A model generated the notes under the pieces. That model was given only the letters and a program-made list of their open reading frames with translations, was not told where the DNA came from and ran no database searches. Both the position numbers and the translations under genes were made by a program. Shown in pieces: positions 33,440 through 42,145 of a DNA stretch of 64,000 nt. The stretch is from NCBI RefSeq assembly GCF_025919725.1, contig NZ_CP081495.1, forward strand, positions 1,364,001 to 1,428,000. Reading direction: 5' to 3'. Within the stretch, counting starts at the first letter, position 1. Each line of letters starts with the position of its first letter. The stretch comes from Flavobacterium agricola. GTDB lineage: Bacteria; Bacteroidota; Bacteroidia; Flavobacteriales; Flavobacteriaceae.

Positions 33440-34828
33440 TTAGTTTGTATATTTTAAAAACTCATTACTTTGTCCACTTAATTCTAATAATGTTGCTAAA
33501 GAAACGGTATAAGCAAATTTTGCATTTAAGATTAATAGTTTAACCCCAGATAAGTTATTTTCGGCATCAACAACATCAGTTGTAGTTGCTAAGCCTTCAA
33601 TAAAAGCTAAATTACGCACACGTAAAAGTTCAGTAGCCAGTTCTTCTTGCACTTTTAAGTTACTAATTTCATCTTCACTTTTTTGTAGTGCTTGATAAAC
33701 TTTTTCAACTAACGTTGCTACATCTTTCTTAGCTTTCGCTTCTAAAAAATCAACACTTTCTCGGGTTGCTTTAGCAGCTTTTAATTCATTCTGACCTTTT
33801 AAACCGCTAAAAAGATTGTACGTTACGCCAACACCAACCATCCATGGTCGCTGTTTAGAAGAATCTAATAAACCTAAACCAATTGGATCGTTATGCAACA
33901 AAGTTGTTTGCCCAAAAGCAACTACATTAGGGTAATAAATAGCTTGTTTAAGTTTTACCCCTTGATCGGCTAAATCTTTTTGTAAAGCGATTTTTTGCAA
34001 TTCAGGAAAATTTTCAATCGCACTTTTTTTGTAAAAATCTAAAGGTTGCACATCGATAGCTGTAAAAAAATCGGTGGTTAAAGTTTCATCAATCCCATTC
34101 ATTTCTAAAGTATTTGCTAAAGCAACGCGTGCTAAAGCTTTATCTTTTTCGGCAGCAAGTACTTCACGATTTGCTTCAGAAACGGCAACATTTGCTAAAA
34201 GTTTTTCTACCGGAGCAATAATTCCGTTTTCTTCCAATTTAGTTGCATCATACAAATGTTTTTCCATGCCTTTAAGCACTTGTTTTCGTACCAAGAAAGC
34301 CTCGTCCGCCAATTTAACCTGAAAATAACGTTCTGCCAATTCGGTAATTAATCGGTTTTGAGTGCCTACTACATCTTTTTCAGCTATTTCACTTTCAATT
34401 GCACCAGCTTTAACAGCTGCATTAATCTTACCTCCTGTAAAAATAGGCCACAAGGCATTAAACCCGGCAAAAGCCATTTCTTTTTTGGTAATTGGTACTT
34501 GCCAATCTCCTAAAACATCAGGATTAGGTAATTGCAATAAACCAGCTGCTCCGTTACGAATTGGATTTAAATCAAACCCCAAGCTACGGTCGAAAGCTAC
34601 GCCTAGCGCGTAAGCGTTTATTGAAGGATAACGCAAGCCTTTAAAAGATTTGGCAGTAAACTTAACGGCTTCGTCTTGTTTATGCACGGCTTTTAAAGAA
34701 CTATTTTCGTTGTACATTTGGTTGTAGGCATCTGTAAACGAAAGGCTTTGCGCGTTTGCATTTGGGGTTAAGGCAAGTGCTGCTATAACTCCAAATCCAA
34801 ATTTAAAACATGTATTAAAATACGCCAT
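33440..34828 (-). CDS. TolC-family outer-membrane protein
   Basis: A 462-residue outer-membrane channel with a signal peptide ending near ANAQSLSF (residue about 27) and two TolC repeats. These are visible as AGFNALWPIFTGGKINAAV in the first half and GVGVTYNLFSGLKGQNELKAAK in the second, each marking the strand-helix border. The tail LATTTDVVDAENNLSGVKLLILNAKFAYTVS is typical of the family. It is the first gene of the exporter operon. Upstream lies a perfect 11-bp inverted repeat that may be its operator. It is only distantly related to the channel at 24.5 kb. Confidence 0.9.
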   Translation of the reverse strand: MAYFNTCFKFGFGVIAALALTPNANAQSLSFTDAYNQMYNENSSLKAVHKQDEAVKFTAKSFKGLRYPSINAYALGVAFDRSLGFDLNPIRNGAAGLLQLPNPDVLGDWQVPITKKEMAFAGFNALWPIFTGGKINAAVKAGAIESEIAEKDVVGTQNRLITELAERYFQVKLADEAFLVRKQVLKGMEKHLYDATKLEENGIIAPVEKLLANVAVSEANREVLAAEKDKALARVALANTLEMNGIDETLTTDFFTAIDVQPLDFYKKSAIENFPELQKIALQKDLADQGVKLKQAIYYPNVVAFGQTTLLHNDPIGLGLLDSSKQRPWMVGVGVTYNLFSGLKGQNELKAAKATRESVDFLEAKAKKDVATLVEKVYQALQKSEDEISNLKVQEELATELLRVRNLAFIEGLATTTDVVDAENNLSGVKLLILNAKFAYTVSLATLLELSGQSNEFLKYTN

Positions 34829-34886
34829 GTTACTTAAAAATGTTTATAAAATGTGAACTTAATTGATAAAAGGTTATTATATAATC

Positions 34887-34932
34887 AACCAACGCAAAAA
34901 AATATTTGAACAGTATTTGTATTGCGTTGGTT
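34887..34932. promoter_or_regulatory. Inverted repeat upstream of the exporter operon, candidate operator
   Basis: Perfect arms AACCAACGCAA (34887-34897) and TTGCGTTGGTT (34922-34932) are separated by 24 bp and end 58 bp before the TolC-like start codon. There is no T run after it on either strand, so a terminator is unlikely. A dimeric repressor, for example of TetR type, could bind it; no such gene is adjacent. Confidence 0.5.
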
Positions 34933-34969
34933 AACTTGTTAAATATAATATAAATATTACAATATTAAT

Positions 34970-36361
34970 TTATTCTGAAACACCTAACATATTTTCAGGA
35001 TTCAAAATATCATCTAACGCTTCTTTAGTTAAGATATTTTTTTCAATAATTAAATCGTAAACGCTTGCGCCAGTTTCTAAAGCTTCTTTCGCAATTTTTG
35101 TTGAATTTTTATAACCAATATAAGGATTTAAGGCAGTAACAATTCCGATGCTATTTAAAACCATTGCTTTACAATGTGCTTCGTTTGCTGTAATTCCATT
35201 AATACATTTATCAATCAACGTATCAATTCCACGTACTAATAATTGCACCGATTCTACTACAGAATACATTAAAACCGGCTCCATTACATTTAATTGTAAT
35301 TGTCCAGCTTCGGCAGCTAATGATACCGTTAAATCGTTACCAATAACTTTAAAACAAACCTGATTCATTACTTCTGGAATTACAGGATTTACTTTACCTG
35401 GCATAATAGAAGATCCTGGTTGCATAGCTGGTAAATTAATTTCATTAAATCCGCAACGTGGTCCTGAAGAAAGTAAGCGTAAATCATTACAAATTTTAGA
35501 AATTTTAATAGCTAAACCTTTTAAGGCCGAAGAATAGAATACGTAAGGGCTTGTATCAGGAGTTGATTCGATTAAATTTGGTGCTTTTACAAAAGCGCGG
35601 TTTGTAATTTCGGCCAAGTTTTTAGCACATAAAGTTGCGTAACCAGGTACTGCGTTTAATCCGGTACCAATTGCAGTTGCTCCCATATTAATAGCTAAAA
35701 ATTGAATTGAATTAGCATCTAAACGTTTTATTTCGTTTTCAATACTAACAGCATAAGCTTCAAATTCTTGGCCTAACGTCATAGGTACTGCATCTTGCAA
35801 TTGCGTTCTACCCATTTTAATTACTTGCGCAAATTGAGCTGCTTTAGTTCTAAAAGCACTTGCTAATTGTTTTAAATGCCCAATTAAATCTTCATTATAA
35901 TAAATTAAAGCAAGTTTAATTGACGTAGGATATGCATCGTTTGTAGATTGTGATAAGTTTACATGATCGTTAGGTGAACAAAACTGATTTTCTCCTTTTT
36001 TGTGCCCTAATTTTTCTAACGCAATATTAGCAATTACTTCGTTAATGTTCATGTTGGTCGAAGTTCCTGCTCCGCCCTGAATCATATCAATCGGAAATTG
36101 GTTATCGTATGTACCAGCAATTACATCTTTACTTGCTTCAATAATTGCATTGGCAATATTTTGATCTAAAACTCCTAATTCAGCATTTGTTTTAGCTGCT
36201 GCCCATTTAACATAAGCCAAAGCTTTAATGAAATTGGGATAATTACTTAACTTTTCGTTTGTAATGTTAAAATTATCCATAGCACGCTGAGTCTGAACCC
36301 CATAATATGCATCTTCTGGCACTTGTAAATCGCCAATTAGGTCGTTTTCTATTCTATACAT
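34970..36361 (-). CDS. aspA: Aspartate ammonia-lyase
   Basis: Converts aspartate reversibly to fumarate and ammonia. The 463-residue protein belongs to the aspartase/fumarase superfamily: it has GAGTSTNMNINEVIAN, NDHVNLSQSTNDAYPTS, a TALG-like GRTQLQDAVPMTLGQE and the signature loop QPGSSIMPGKVNPVIPEVMNQ. VIPEV, where fumarase C has TQCEA, marks aspartase. Length is normal. It is a single gene; I see no clear TAnnTTTG box upstream. Together with mqo it feeds oxaloacetate and fumarate metabolism. Confidence 0.92.
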   Translation of the reverse strand: MYRIENDLIGDLQVPEDAYYGVQTQRAMDNFNITNEKLSNYPNFIKALAYVKWAAAKTNAELGVLDQNIANAIIEASKDVIAGTYDNQFPIDMIQGGAGTSTNMNINEVIANIALEKLGHKKGENQFCSPNDHVNLSQSTNDAYPTSIKLALIYYNEDLIGHLKQLASAFRTKAAQFAQVIKMGRTQLQDAVPMTLGQEFEAYAVSIENEIKRLDANSIQFLAINMGATAIGTGLNAVPGYATLCAKNLAEITNRAFVKAPNLIESTPDTSPYVFYSSALKGLAIKISKICNDLRLLSSGPRCGFNEINLPAMQPGSSIMPGKVNPVIPEVMNQVCFKVIGNDLTVSLAAEAGQLQLNVMEPVLMYSVVESVQLLVRGIDTLIDKCINGITANEAHCKAMVLNSIGIVTALNPYIGYKNSTKIAKEALETGASVYDLIIEKNILTKEALDDILNPENMLGVSE

Positions 36362-36482
36362 AGTTTTTAAGTTTTTTTTTCATAAAAATACATTTTAATA
36401 ACGAAAATTAATGGTTTATATTACATTTTATATATGCACGCATAGTATTTTTTATTATATTTACTAGGCTAAAAAACAAACT

Positions 36483-37364
36483 ATGAATTATACTCAAAAA
36501 ATGCTTCGCGACGATGCGTTACAAGGCAAGGTAATTATTATTACTGGTGGCGGTAGCGGGTTAGGAAAATCGATGACTAAATATTTTTTAGAACTTGGTG
36601 CTAAAGTTGCCATTACGTCTAGAAATTTAGAAAAATTACAAAAAACAGCACAAGAATTAGAACAAGAAACTGGTGGAACTTGTTTGGCTTTAGCTTGTGA
36701 TGTTAGGCATTACGATCAGGTTGAAGCCATGATTGCTGAAACCATTAAAACTTTTGGTCCGGTTGATGTTTTATTAAACAATGCAGCAGGTAATTTTATT
36801 TCTCCTACTGAAAGATTATCAGCCAATGCGTTTGACACCATTATTGACATTGTTTTAAAAGGATCTAAGAACTGCACCTTAGCATTAGGTAAACATTGGA
36901 TTGCAAACAAAGAAACCAATAAAGTTGTTTTAAATATTGTAACTACTTATTCCTGGACCGGATCTGCCTACGTTGTACCATCGGCAACTGCAAAGGCAGG
37001 CGTATTAGCCATGACACGTAGTTTAGCAGTAGAATGGGCGAAATACGGCATCAGAATGAATGCTATTGCTCCTGGCCCATTTCCTACAGAAGGTGCTTGG
37101 GATAGATTATTACCAGGAAATTTAAAAGACAAATTTGATTTAGCTAAAAAAGTTCCGCTTAACCGCGTAGGCGAACATCAGGAACTTGCAAATTTAGCTG
37201 CTTACTTAGTTTCTGACTTTTCAGCTTACATGAACGGAGAAGTTATTACTATTGATGGAGGCGAATGGCTAAAAGGCGCTGGCGAATTTAATATGTTAGA
37301 AGAAGTTCCTACTGAACTTTGGGACATGCTTGAAACCATGATTAAAGCCAAAGGCAATAAATAA
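36483..37364 (+). CDS. SDR-family oxidoreductase, 2,4-dienoyl-CoA reductase-like
   Basis: A 293-residue short-chain dehydrogenase. It has the cofactor loop TGGGSGLGKSM, LLNNAAGNFISPTERLS, and, instead of the usual YxxxK, the stretch VVPSATAKAGVLAMTRSLAVEWAKYGIRMNAIAPGPF. The same replacement and the GAWDRL-type segment occur in mitochondrial and peroxisomal 2,4-dienoyl-CoA reductases, which keep the Lys but lack the SDR Tyr at that position. It would reduce polyunsaturated fatty acyl-CoA intermediates with NADPH during beta-oxidation. It is a lone gene with its own terminator. I am sure of the family, less of the exact substrate. Confidence 0.82.
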   Translation: MNYTQKMLRDDALQGKVIIITGGGSGLGKSMTKYFLELGAKVAITSRNLEKLQKTAQELEQETGGTCLALACDVRHYDQVEAMIAETIKTFGPVDVLLNNAAGNFISPTERLSANAFDTIIDIVLKGSKNCTLALGKHWIANKETNKVVLNIVTTYSWTGSAYVVPSATAKAGVLAMTRSLAVEWAKYGIRMNAIAPGPFPTEGAWDRLLPGNLKDKFDLAKKVPLNRVGEHQELANLAAYLVSDFSAYMNGEVITIDGGEWLKGAGEFNMLEEVPTELWDMLETMIKAKGNK

Positions 37365-37365
37365 T

Positions 37366-37396
37366 AAAAAAGCACGGATTTTTACCGTGCTTTTTT
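37366..37396 (+). terminator. Intrinsic terminator
   Basis: Stem AAAAAGCACGG / CCGTGCTTTTTT with a 7-nt loop, directly after the dienoyl-CoA-reductase-like gene. Confidence 0.85.
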
Positions 37397-37476
37397 ATTC
37401 ACCACAAATCACAGTAATTACAAAGCATTCGCAATGAAGCGGTAAAAATAAATTTATTAACAATACTTTTATATCT

Positions 37477-37484
37477 TATATTTG
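37477..37484 (+). promoter_or_regulatory. -7 box of the parAB operon
   Basis: TATATTTG, 57 bp before the parA start, in the 177-bp gap; no TTG at the expected distance. Confidence 0.4.
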
Positions 37485-37541
37485 AGTTTTTATCATACAA
37501 TAATAAGTTGTATTTTTACGCATCAAACTTGATTAGAACTA

Positions 37542-38309
37542 ATGGGTAAAATCATTGCAATAGCTAACCAAAAAGGCGGCGTTGGTAAAACAACCACCTC
37601 TGTAAACTTAGCTGCTTCATTAGGAGCATTAGAAAAAAAGGTTTTATTAATTGATGCTGACCCGCAAGCAAACGCTAGCTCGGGTTTAGGTATTGATGTA
37701 GATAATGTTGAAATTGGTACCTACCAAATTTTAGAGCATTCTAACACCCCAGCCGAAGCTATTTTAACATGTTCTGCTCCCAACGTAGCTATCATTCCTG
37801 CACATATTGATTTAGTTGCCATAGAAATTGAATTGGTAGATAAAGAAAACAGAGAATACATGCTTAAACAAGCTTTACAAGCTGTTAAAAACGATTACGA
37901 TTATATTATAATAGATTGTGCGCCATCTTTAGGTTTGTTAACTTTAAATGCATTAACCGCAGCCGATAGCGTTATTATTCCGATTCAGTGCGAATATTTT
38001 GCGTTAGAAGGATTAGGTAAACTTTTAAACACCATTAAAAGCGTACAAAAAATACACAATGCACAATTAGATATTGAAGGTTTACTGCTTACCATGTACG
38101 ATTCGCGTTTGCGCTTATCCAATCAGGTGGTAGAAGAAGTTCAAAAACATTTTAACGAAATGGTTTTTACAACCATCATTCAACGAAACATTAAGCTAAG
38201 TGAAGCTCCTAGTTTTGGTGAAAGCATTATTAATTACGATGCAACCAGCAAAGGCGCAATTAATTACTTAAACTTAGCCGAAGAAATTATTAAAAAAAAT
38301 AGTAACTAA
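37542..38309 (+). CDS. parA: Chromosome-partitioning ATPase ParA (Soj)
   Basis: Deviant Walker-type ATPase that moves origin regions apart together with ParB. The 255-residue protein has the Walker A variant KGGVGKTTTSVNLA (10-23), LLIDADPQANASSGLG as switch I and IIIDCAPSLGLLTLNAL as Walker B. There is no N-terminal DNA-binding domain, which marks the short chromosomal (Soj) type rather than the P1 plasmid type. parB follows 3 bp later. The same parA-parB-DUF5683-dapB-lepB order occurs in other flavobacteria. Confidence 0.95.
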   Translation: MGKIIAIANQKGGVGKTTTSVNLAASLGALEKKVLLIDADPQANASSGLGIDVDNVEIGTYQILEHSNTPAEAILTCSAPNVAIIPAHIDLVAIEIELVDKENREYMLKQALQAVKNDYDYIIIDCAPSLGLLTLNALTAADSVIIPIQCEYFALEGLGKLLNTIKSVQKIHNAQLDIEGLLLTMYDSRLRLSNQVVEEVQKHFNEMVFTTIIQRNIKLSEAPSFGESIINYDATSKGAINYLNLAEEIIKKNSN

Positions 38310-38312
38310 ATA

Positions 38313-39212
38313 ATGAACAAAGCTAAAAAACAAGCTTTAGGACGTGGTTTATCTGCCCTTTTAAAAGATACAAGCACCATTAAATCTGCCGACGAACAAG
38401 GAGCAGAACAAGTTGTTGGGCGCATTATGGAAATAGATATTAATGCGATTGAAATTAACCCTTTTCAGCCCAGAACCAATTTTAATGCTGAAGCTTTAGA
38501 AGAATTAGCCAATTCTATTCGAGAATTAGGTTTAATTCAGCCCATTACTGTTAGAAAACTAGATTATAACAAATACCAATTAATTTCGGGAGAACGCCGT
38601 TTGCGTGCCTCAAAACAAATTGGTTTACAAACCATTCCTGCCTACATTCGCTTAGCTAACGATGACGAATCGTTAACCATGGCATTGGTAGAAAATATTC
38701 AACGTCAGGATTTAGATCCTATAGAAATTGCTTTATCGTACCAACAATTAATGCAAGAGCTTAATTTAACGCAAGATGAAGTAAGTACGCGCGTAGGCAA
38801 ACAACGCTCAACCGTTGCAAACTTTATACGTTTATTAAAATTAGATCCATTAATTCAAACCGGAATTCGTGACGAGTTAATTACCATGGGACACGGTAGA
38901 GCGTTAATTAGCGTTGAAGATACCGATACGCAAATCGATTTGTATTACACCGTAATTAAAAACAACTTATCGGTACGTGAAACCGAAGCCCTAGTTAAAG
39001 CGCATCAAAACAAAACAGCAGATAAACCGGTTACAAATCAGGCTCCTACTTCATTCGAAATCAACGAAAATATTAAAAATAACATAAATAAATATTTTAG
39101 TACAAAAGTTGATGTTAAATTAGCCAAAAATGGAAAAGGTAAAATTTCGATTCCATTTCATTCTGAGGAAGATTTTAATCGAATAATGAAAATAATGAAC
39201 ATCAGTGAATAA
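38313..39212 (+). CDS. parB: Chromosome-partitioning protein ParB (Spo0J)
   Basis: Binds parS sites near the origin and acts as a CTP-dependent clamp. The 299-residue protein has an N-terminal basic tail (ALGRGLSALL), the CTP-binding motifs INPFQPRTNF, GLIQPITVR and ISGERRLRAS, the helix-turn-helix region TQDEVSTRVGKQRSTVANFIRLLKL and a C-terminal dimerisation domain ending FHSEEDFNRIMKIM. It is 3 bp after parA and overlaps the DUF5683 gene by 8 bp. No perfect parS (TGTTTCACGTGAAACA) is seen in this window. Confidence 0.95.
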   Translation: MNKAKKQALGRGLSALLKDTSTIKSADEQGAEQVVGRIMEIDINAIEINPFQPRTNFNAEALEELANSIRELGLIQPITVRKLDYNKYQLISGERRLRASKQIGLQTIPAYIRLANDDESLTMALVENIQRQDLDPIEIALSYQQLMQELNLTQDEVSTRVGKQRSTVANFIRLLKLDPLIQTGIRDELITMGHGRALISVEDTDTQIDLYYTVIKNNLSVRETEALVKAHQNKTADKPVTNQAPTSFEINENIKNNINKYFSTKVDVKLAKNGKGKISIPFHSEEDFNRIMKIMNISE

Positions 39213-39783
39213 TTGTTTTAAAATAATAGTAAGGCTTTTTTTTATAGGTTGTTGCCAAAATATGGTTGCTCAAACAAACAATGAGCAACCAATTTTAATT
39301 ATAAAAGACAGCCTGCAAGTAGATCAGCCTTATAATGCGTTAGCCCCTGCTAAAGCAGCTTTTTACTCGGCCGTTTTACCAGGTTTAGGACAAGCATACA
39401 ATAAAAAATACTGGAAAATTCCTATTATTTATGCCGGAATGGGCGTAAGCTTGTATTTTGTGATTGACAATAACAAAACCTACAACCAGCATCGTGACGA
39501 ATACAAACGCAGGTTAAATGGCACCAACGATCCGAACGATCCGTTTTATGGTGGCATTTCAAACCAACGCATCATTGATGCGCAACGTTTGGCACAACGA
39601 AATCGAGATTTATCTATCGTAATTACCGGTTTAATTTACATTATTAACATTGTTGATGCTAATGTAGATGCGCATTTAATGCAGTTTAACGTGAACGAAA
39701 ACTTAAGTTTAAAACCCGAATACAAACTAAACCAATTTGATAACACGCACAATTATGGGCTTAGTTTAAATTATAAATTTTAA
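39205..39783 (+). CDS. DUF5683 domain-containing exported protein
   Basis: A 192-residue envelope protein with a signal peptide ending near NMVAQ (residue about 23). The mature part holds the DUF5683 signature: KAAFYSAVLPGLGQAYNKKYWKIPIIYAGMG (a glycine-rich, partly hydrophobic segment), a short charged loop with NKTYNQHRDEYKRRLNG, then a hydrophobic stretch SIVITGLIYIINIVDANVDAHL. The family is restricted to Bacteroidota and its function is unknown. It overlaps parB by 8 bp and precedes dapB by 4 bp, so it is translated within this operon. Confidence 0.85.
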   Translation: MNNCFKIIVRLFFIGCCQNMVAQTNNEQPILIIKDSLQVDQPYNALAPAKAAFYSAVLPGLGQAYNKKYWKIPIIYAGMGVSLYFVIDNNKTYNQHRDEYKRRLNGTNDPNDPFYGGISNQRIIDAQRLAQRNRDLSIVITGLIYIINIVDANVDAHLMQFNVNENLSLKPEYKLNQFDNTHNYGLSLNYKF

Positions 39784-39787
39784 TACA

Positions 39788-40498
39788 ATGAAAATTGCAC
39801 TTTTAGGATACGGAAAAATGGGTAAAGTAATTGAACGAATTGCTTTAGAACGAGGCCATGAAATTGCATTCATTAAAGCTTCTGCCAACGACAGCTTTAA
39901 CGGGTTAGAAAAAGTTGATGTAGCCATTGATTTTTCTGTACCAAGCTCGGCGGTAGAAAACATTAGCACGTGCTTTAAAAATAACATTCCCGTAATTTCT
40001 GGTACCACAGGTTGGCTAGAACATTATAACGATATGGTTGCTTTAGCCAAACAAACAAACGGTGCCTTTATATATGGGTCTAATTTTAGTTTGGGCGTAA
40101 ACATCTTTTTTCAGTTAAACGAATATTTAGCGAAAATGATGGCTAACTTAACCCAATATAACGTAGCGATAGAAGAAATTCATCACACCCAAAAATTAGA
40201 TGCACCATCTGGAACTGCCATTTCATTAGCAGAAGGCATCATGCAACATTCAAAATTTGATGCTTGGACCATGGAAAAACCGAAAAGCAACGAAATAGAA
40301 ATTGAAGCCAAACGCATCGAAAATGTTCCGGGTACACATATTATTAAATACCAATCTGAAGTTGATACCATTGAAATTGAACACATTGCGCATTCTCGCG
40401 AAGGATTTGCTCTAGGAGCTGTAGTTGCTGCTGAGTGGATTTTAGGAAAAAAAGGCGTATTTACAATGAAAGATGTATTAAATTTAAACTCGATCTAA
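39788..40498 (+). CDS. dapB: 4-hydroxy-tetrahydrodipicolinate reductase
   Basis: NAD(P)H-dependent step in lysine and meso-diaminopimelate synthesis, needed for peptidoglycan. The 236-residue protein has the nucleotide loop LGYGKMGKVIE (6-16), VISGTTGW, the substrate site EIHHTQKLDAPSGTAI, with the catalytic HH and the Lys, and the C-terminal IEHIAHSREGFALGAVVAAEWI. This is the short DapB form of Bacteroidota. It lies in the parAB-lepB operon; dapD is found 12 kb further on. Confidence 0.95.
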   Translation: MKIALLGYGKMGKVIERIALERGHEIAFIKASANDSFNGLEKVDVAIDFSVPSSAVENISTCFKNNIPVISGTTGWLEHYNDMVALAKQTNGAFIYGSNFSLGVNIFFQLNEYLAKMMANLTQYNVAIEEIHHTQKLDAPSGTAISLAEGIMQHSKFDAWTMEKPKSNEIEIEAKRIENVPGTHIIKYQSEVDTIEIEHIAHSREGFALGAVVAAEWILGKKGVFTMKDVLNLNSI

Positions 40499-40515
40499 AA
40501 AACTTACTATAAATT

Positions 40516-42111
40516 ATGACAATTTTACAATGGTTCATTTTTTTCTTGGTTATCCAATTGTTACATTTTTTGGGAACCTGGAAACTTTACGAAAAAGCAG
40601 GCCGTAAACCTTGGGAAGCTGCCGTACCCGTTTACAATGCAGTTGTTTTAATGAAAATTATTGACCGCCCAAAATGGTGGACCATTTTACTTTTCATTCC
40701 TATAATTAACTTAATTTTATTCGGTGTTATTTGGGTAGAAATAGCAAAAGCTTTTGGTAAAAAAGAAGTTTCTCAGGCTGTAATTGCAGTTGTAACTTTA
40801 GGTTTTTATAATTTTTACTTAAATTATTTTGATAAAAACTTGGTTTACACCCCAGAGAAAAATCACAAATTTAAAGACAATTTTGTAAGTTCTTTATTAT
40901 TTGCTGTGGTGGTTGCAACCTTTGTACATACGTATTTTATTCAACCATTTACCATTCCAACTTCATCTTTAGAAAAAACATTATTAGTTGGCGATTTTTT
41001 ATTCGTTTCTAAGTTTCATTACGGTGCTCGTAATCCAATGACAACCGTTGCTGTGCCAATGGTTCATGATACCGTTCCGGTAGTAAACACCAAATCCTAC
41101 TTAAAATGGCCTTCGTTGCCGTATTTCAGATTACCTGGAATTTCTAAATTAGAACGTAACGATATTGCAGTATTTAACTGGCCGGTAGATACCGTTCGTT
41201 ATTTTGGTGATACCGAAGCGCACGGCATCATAAAACCGATTGATAAAAAATCGAATTATGTAAAACGTACCGTAGGTATTCCTGGTGATAAATTTGCTAT
41301 TAAAGATGGTATTGTTTACGTAAATGGCGAAGCTTTACAATATCCAGATCGTACCAAATTACAATATTCATATACAGCAAAAACAGACGGAACAGCTTTA
41401 GATGGCGATTATATTGTTAATAAGCTGCATGTTAGTGATCCTGCCGGATATGTAACTAAAGACAGCCTTATTTTTTCTGCTTTAACTCAAGAATCGGTAG
41501 AAGCTTTAAAAGCTTTATCAGCTGTAAAATCGGTAGATCGAATTATAAAACGCTATCCAGATCCTCGCGTTTTTCCTTACACAAATGTTTGGAATGACGA
41601 CCAAATGGATGAATTTTACATTCCAGAAAAAGGTAAAACGGTAGAATTAAATGCTAAAACCATTCCGTATTACCGCCAAATTATTAAAGATTACGAAGGA
41701 AACACGTTAACCGAAATTGGTGACGAAATTAGAATTAATGGCGTACCAACAACTAAATATACGTTTAAGCAAGATTATTATTTTATGATGGGTGATAACC
41801 GTCATAACTCCGAAGATAGTAGATATTGGGGCTTTGTACCAGAAGATCATATAGTAGGTAAACCTATTTTTATTTGGATGAGCATCGACAGCAATCCTAA
41901 TTTAAAATTACTCGATAAAATGCGTTGGGATCGCTTTTTTACCACAGTAAGCGGTAGCGGCGAACCAAAATCGTACTTCGGTATTTTTATCATTGCTTTA
42001 TTAGGTTATTTTACTTTTGATTTTTTTAGAAAAAGAAAGAAAAACGCGCGACGAAAGAAAACGTTACGAATAAAAACAAGAACGACTGCAAACGCAGTCG
42101 TTTTTATTTAA
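40516..42111 (+). CDS. lepB: Signal peptidase I with N-terminal DUF5684 region; C-terminus probably frameshifted
   Basis: Membrane protease that removes signal peptides of exported proteins. Residues 1-105 form a DUF5684-type domain with several membrane helices. Another helix follows (124-142), then the catalytic part: IPTSSLEKTLLVGDFLFV with nucleophile Ser151, NYVKRTVGIPGD with general base Lys250 and, after a long insertion, MMGDNRHNSEDSRYWGFVP. A C-terminal helix follows. The last 20 codons look wrong: they run through a terminator hairpin. Adding two bases at ACGCGCGACG (42044-42053) gives DERKRYE and a stop at 42071-42073, for about 519 residues. The active site is untouched. Confidence 0.92.
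   Translation: MTILQWFIFFLVIQLLHFLGTWKLYEKAGRKPWEAAVPVYNAVVLMKIIDRPKWWTILLFIPIINLILFGVIWVEIAKAFGKKEVSQAVIAVVTLGFYNFYLNYFDKNLVYTPEKNHKFKDNFVSSLLFAVVVATFVHTYFIQPFTIPTSSLEKTLLVGDFLFVSKFHYGARNPMTTVAVPMVHDTVPVVNTKSYLKWPSLPYFRLPGISKLERNDIAVFNWPVDTVRYFGDTEAHGIIKPIDKKSNYVKRTVGIPGDKFAIKDGIVYVNGEALQYPDRTKLQYSYTAKTDGTALDGDYIVNKLHVSDPAGYVTKDSLIFSALTQESVEALKALSAVKSVDRIIKRYPDPRVFPYTNVWNDDQMDEFYIPEKGKTVELNAKTIPYYRQIIKDYEGNTLTEIGDEIRINGVPTTKYTFKQDYYFMMGDNRHNSEDSRYWGFVPEDHIVGKPIFIWMSIDSNPNLKLLDKMRWDRFFTTVSGSGEPKSYFGIFIIALLGYFTFDFFRKRKKNARRKKTLRIKTRTTANAVVFI
42081..42105 (+). terminator. Intrinsic terminator of the parA-lepB operon
   Basis: Stem AACGACTGC / GCAGTCGTT with loop AAAC and a T run. As sequenced it overlaps the lepB reading frame, which supports a true lepB stop at 42071-42073. 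Confidence 0.8.
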
Positions 42112-42120
42112 ATAAAAATG

Positions 42121-42128
42121 TAATTTTG
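42121..42128 (+). promoter_or_regulatory. -7 box of the wbqC-like gene
   Basis: TAATTTTG, 17 bp before the start codon, after the lepB terminator. Confidence 0.5.
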
Positions 42129-42145
42129 AACCATAAATAACAACT

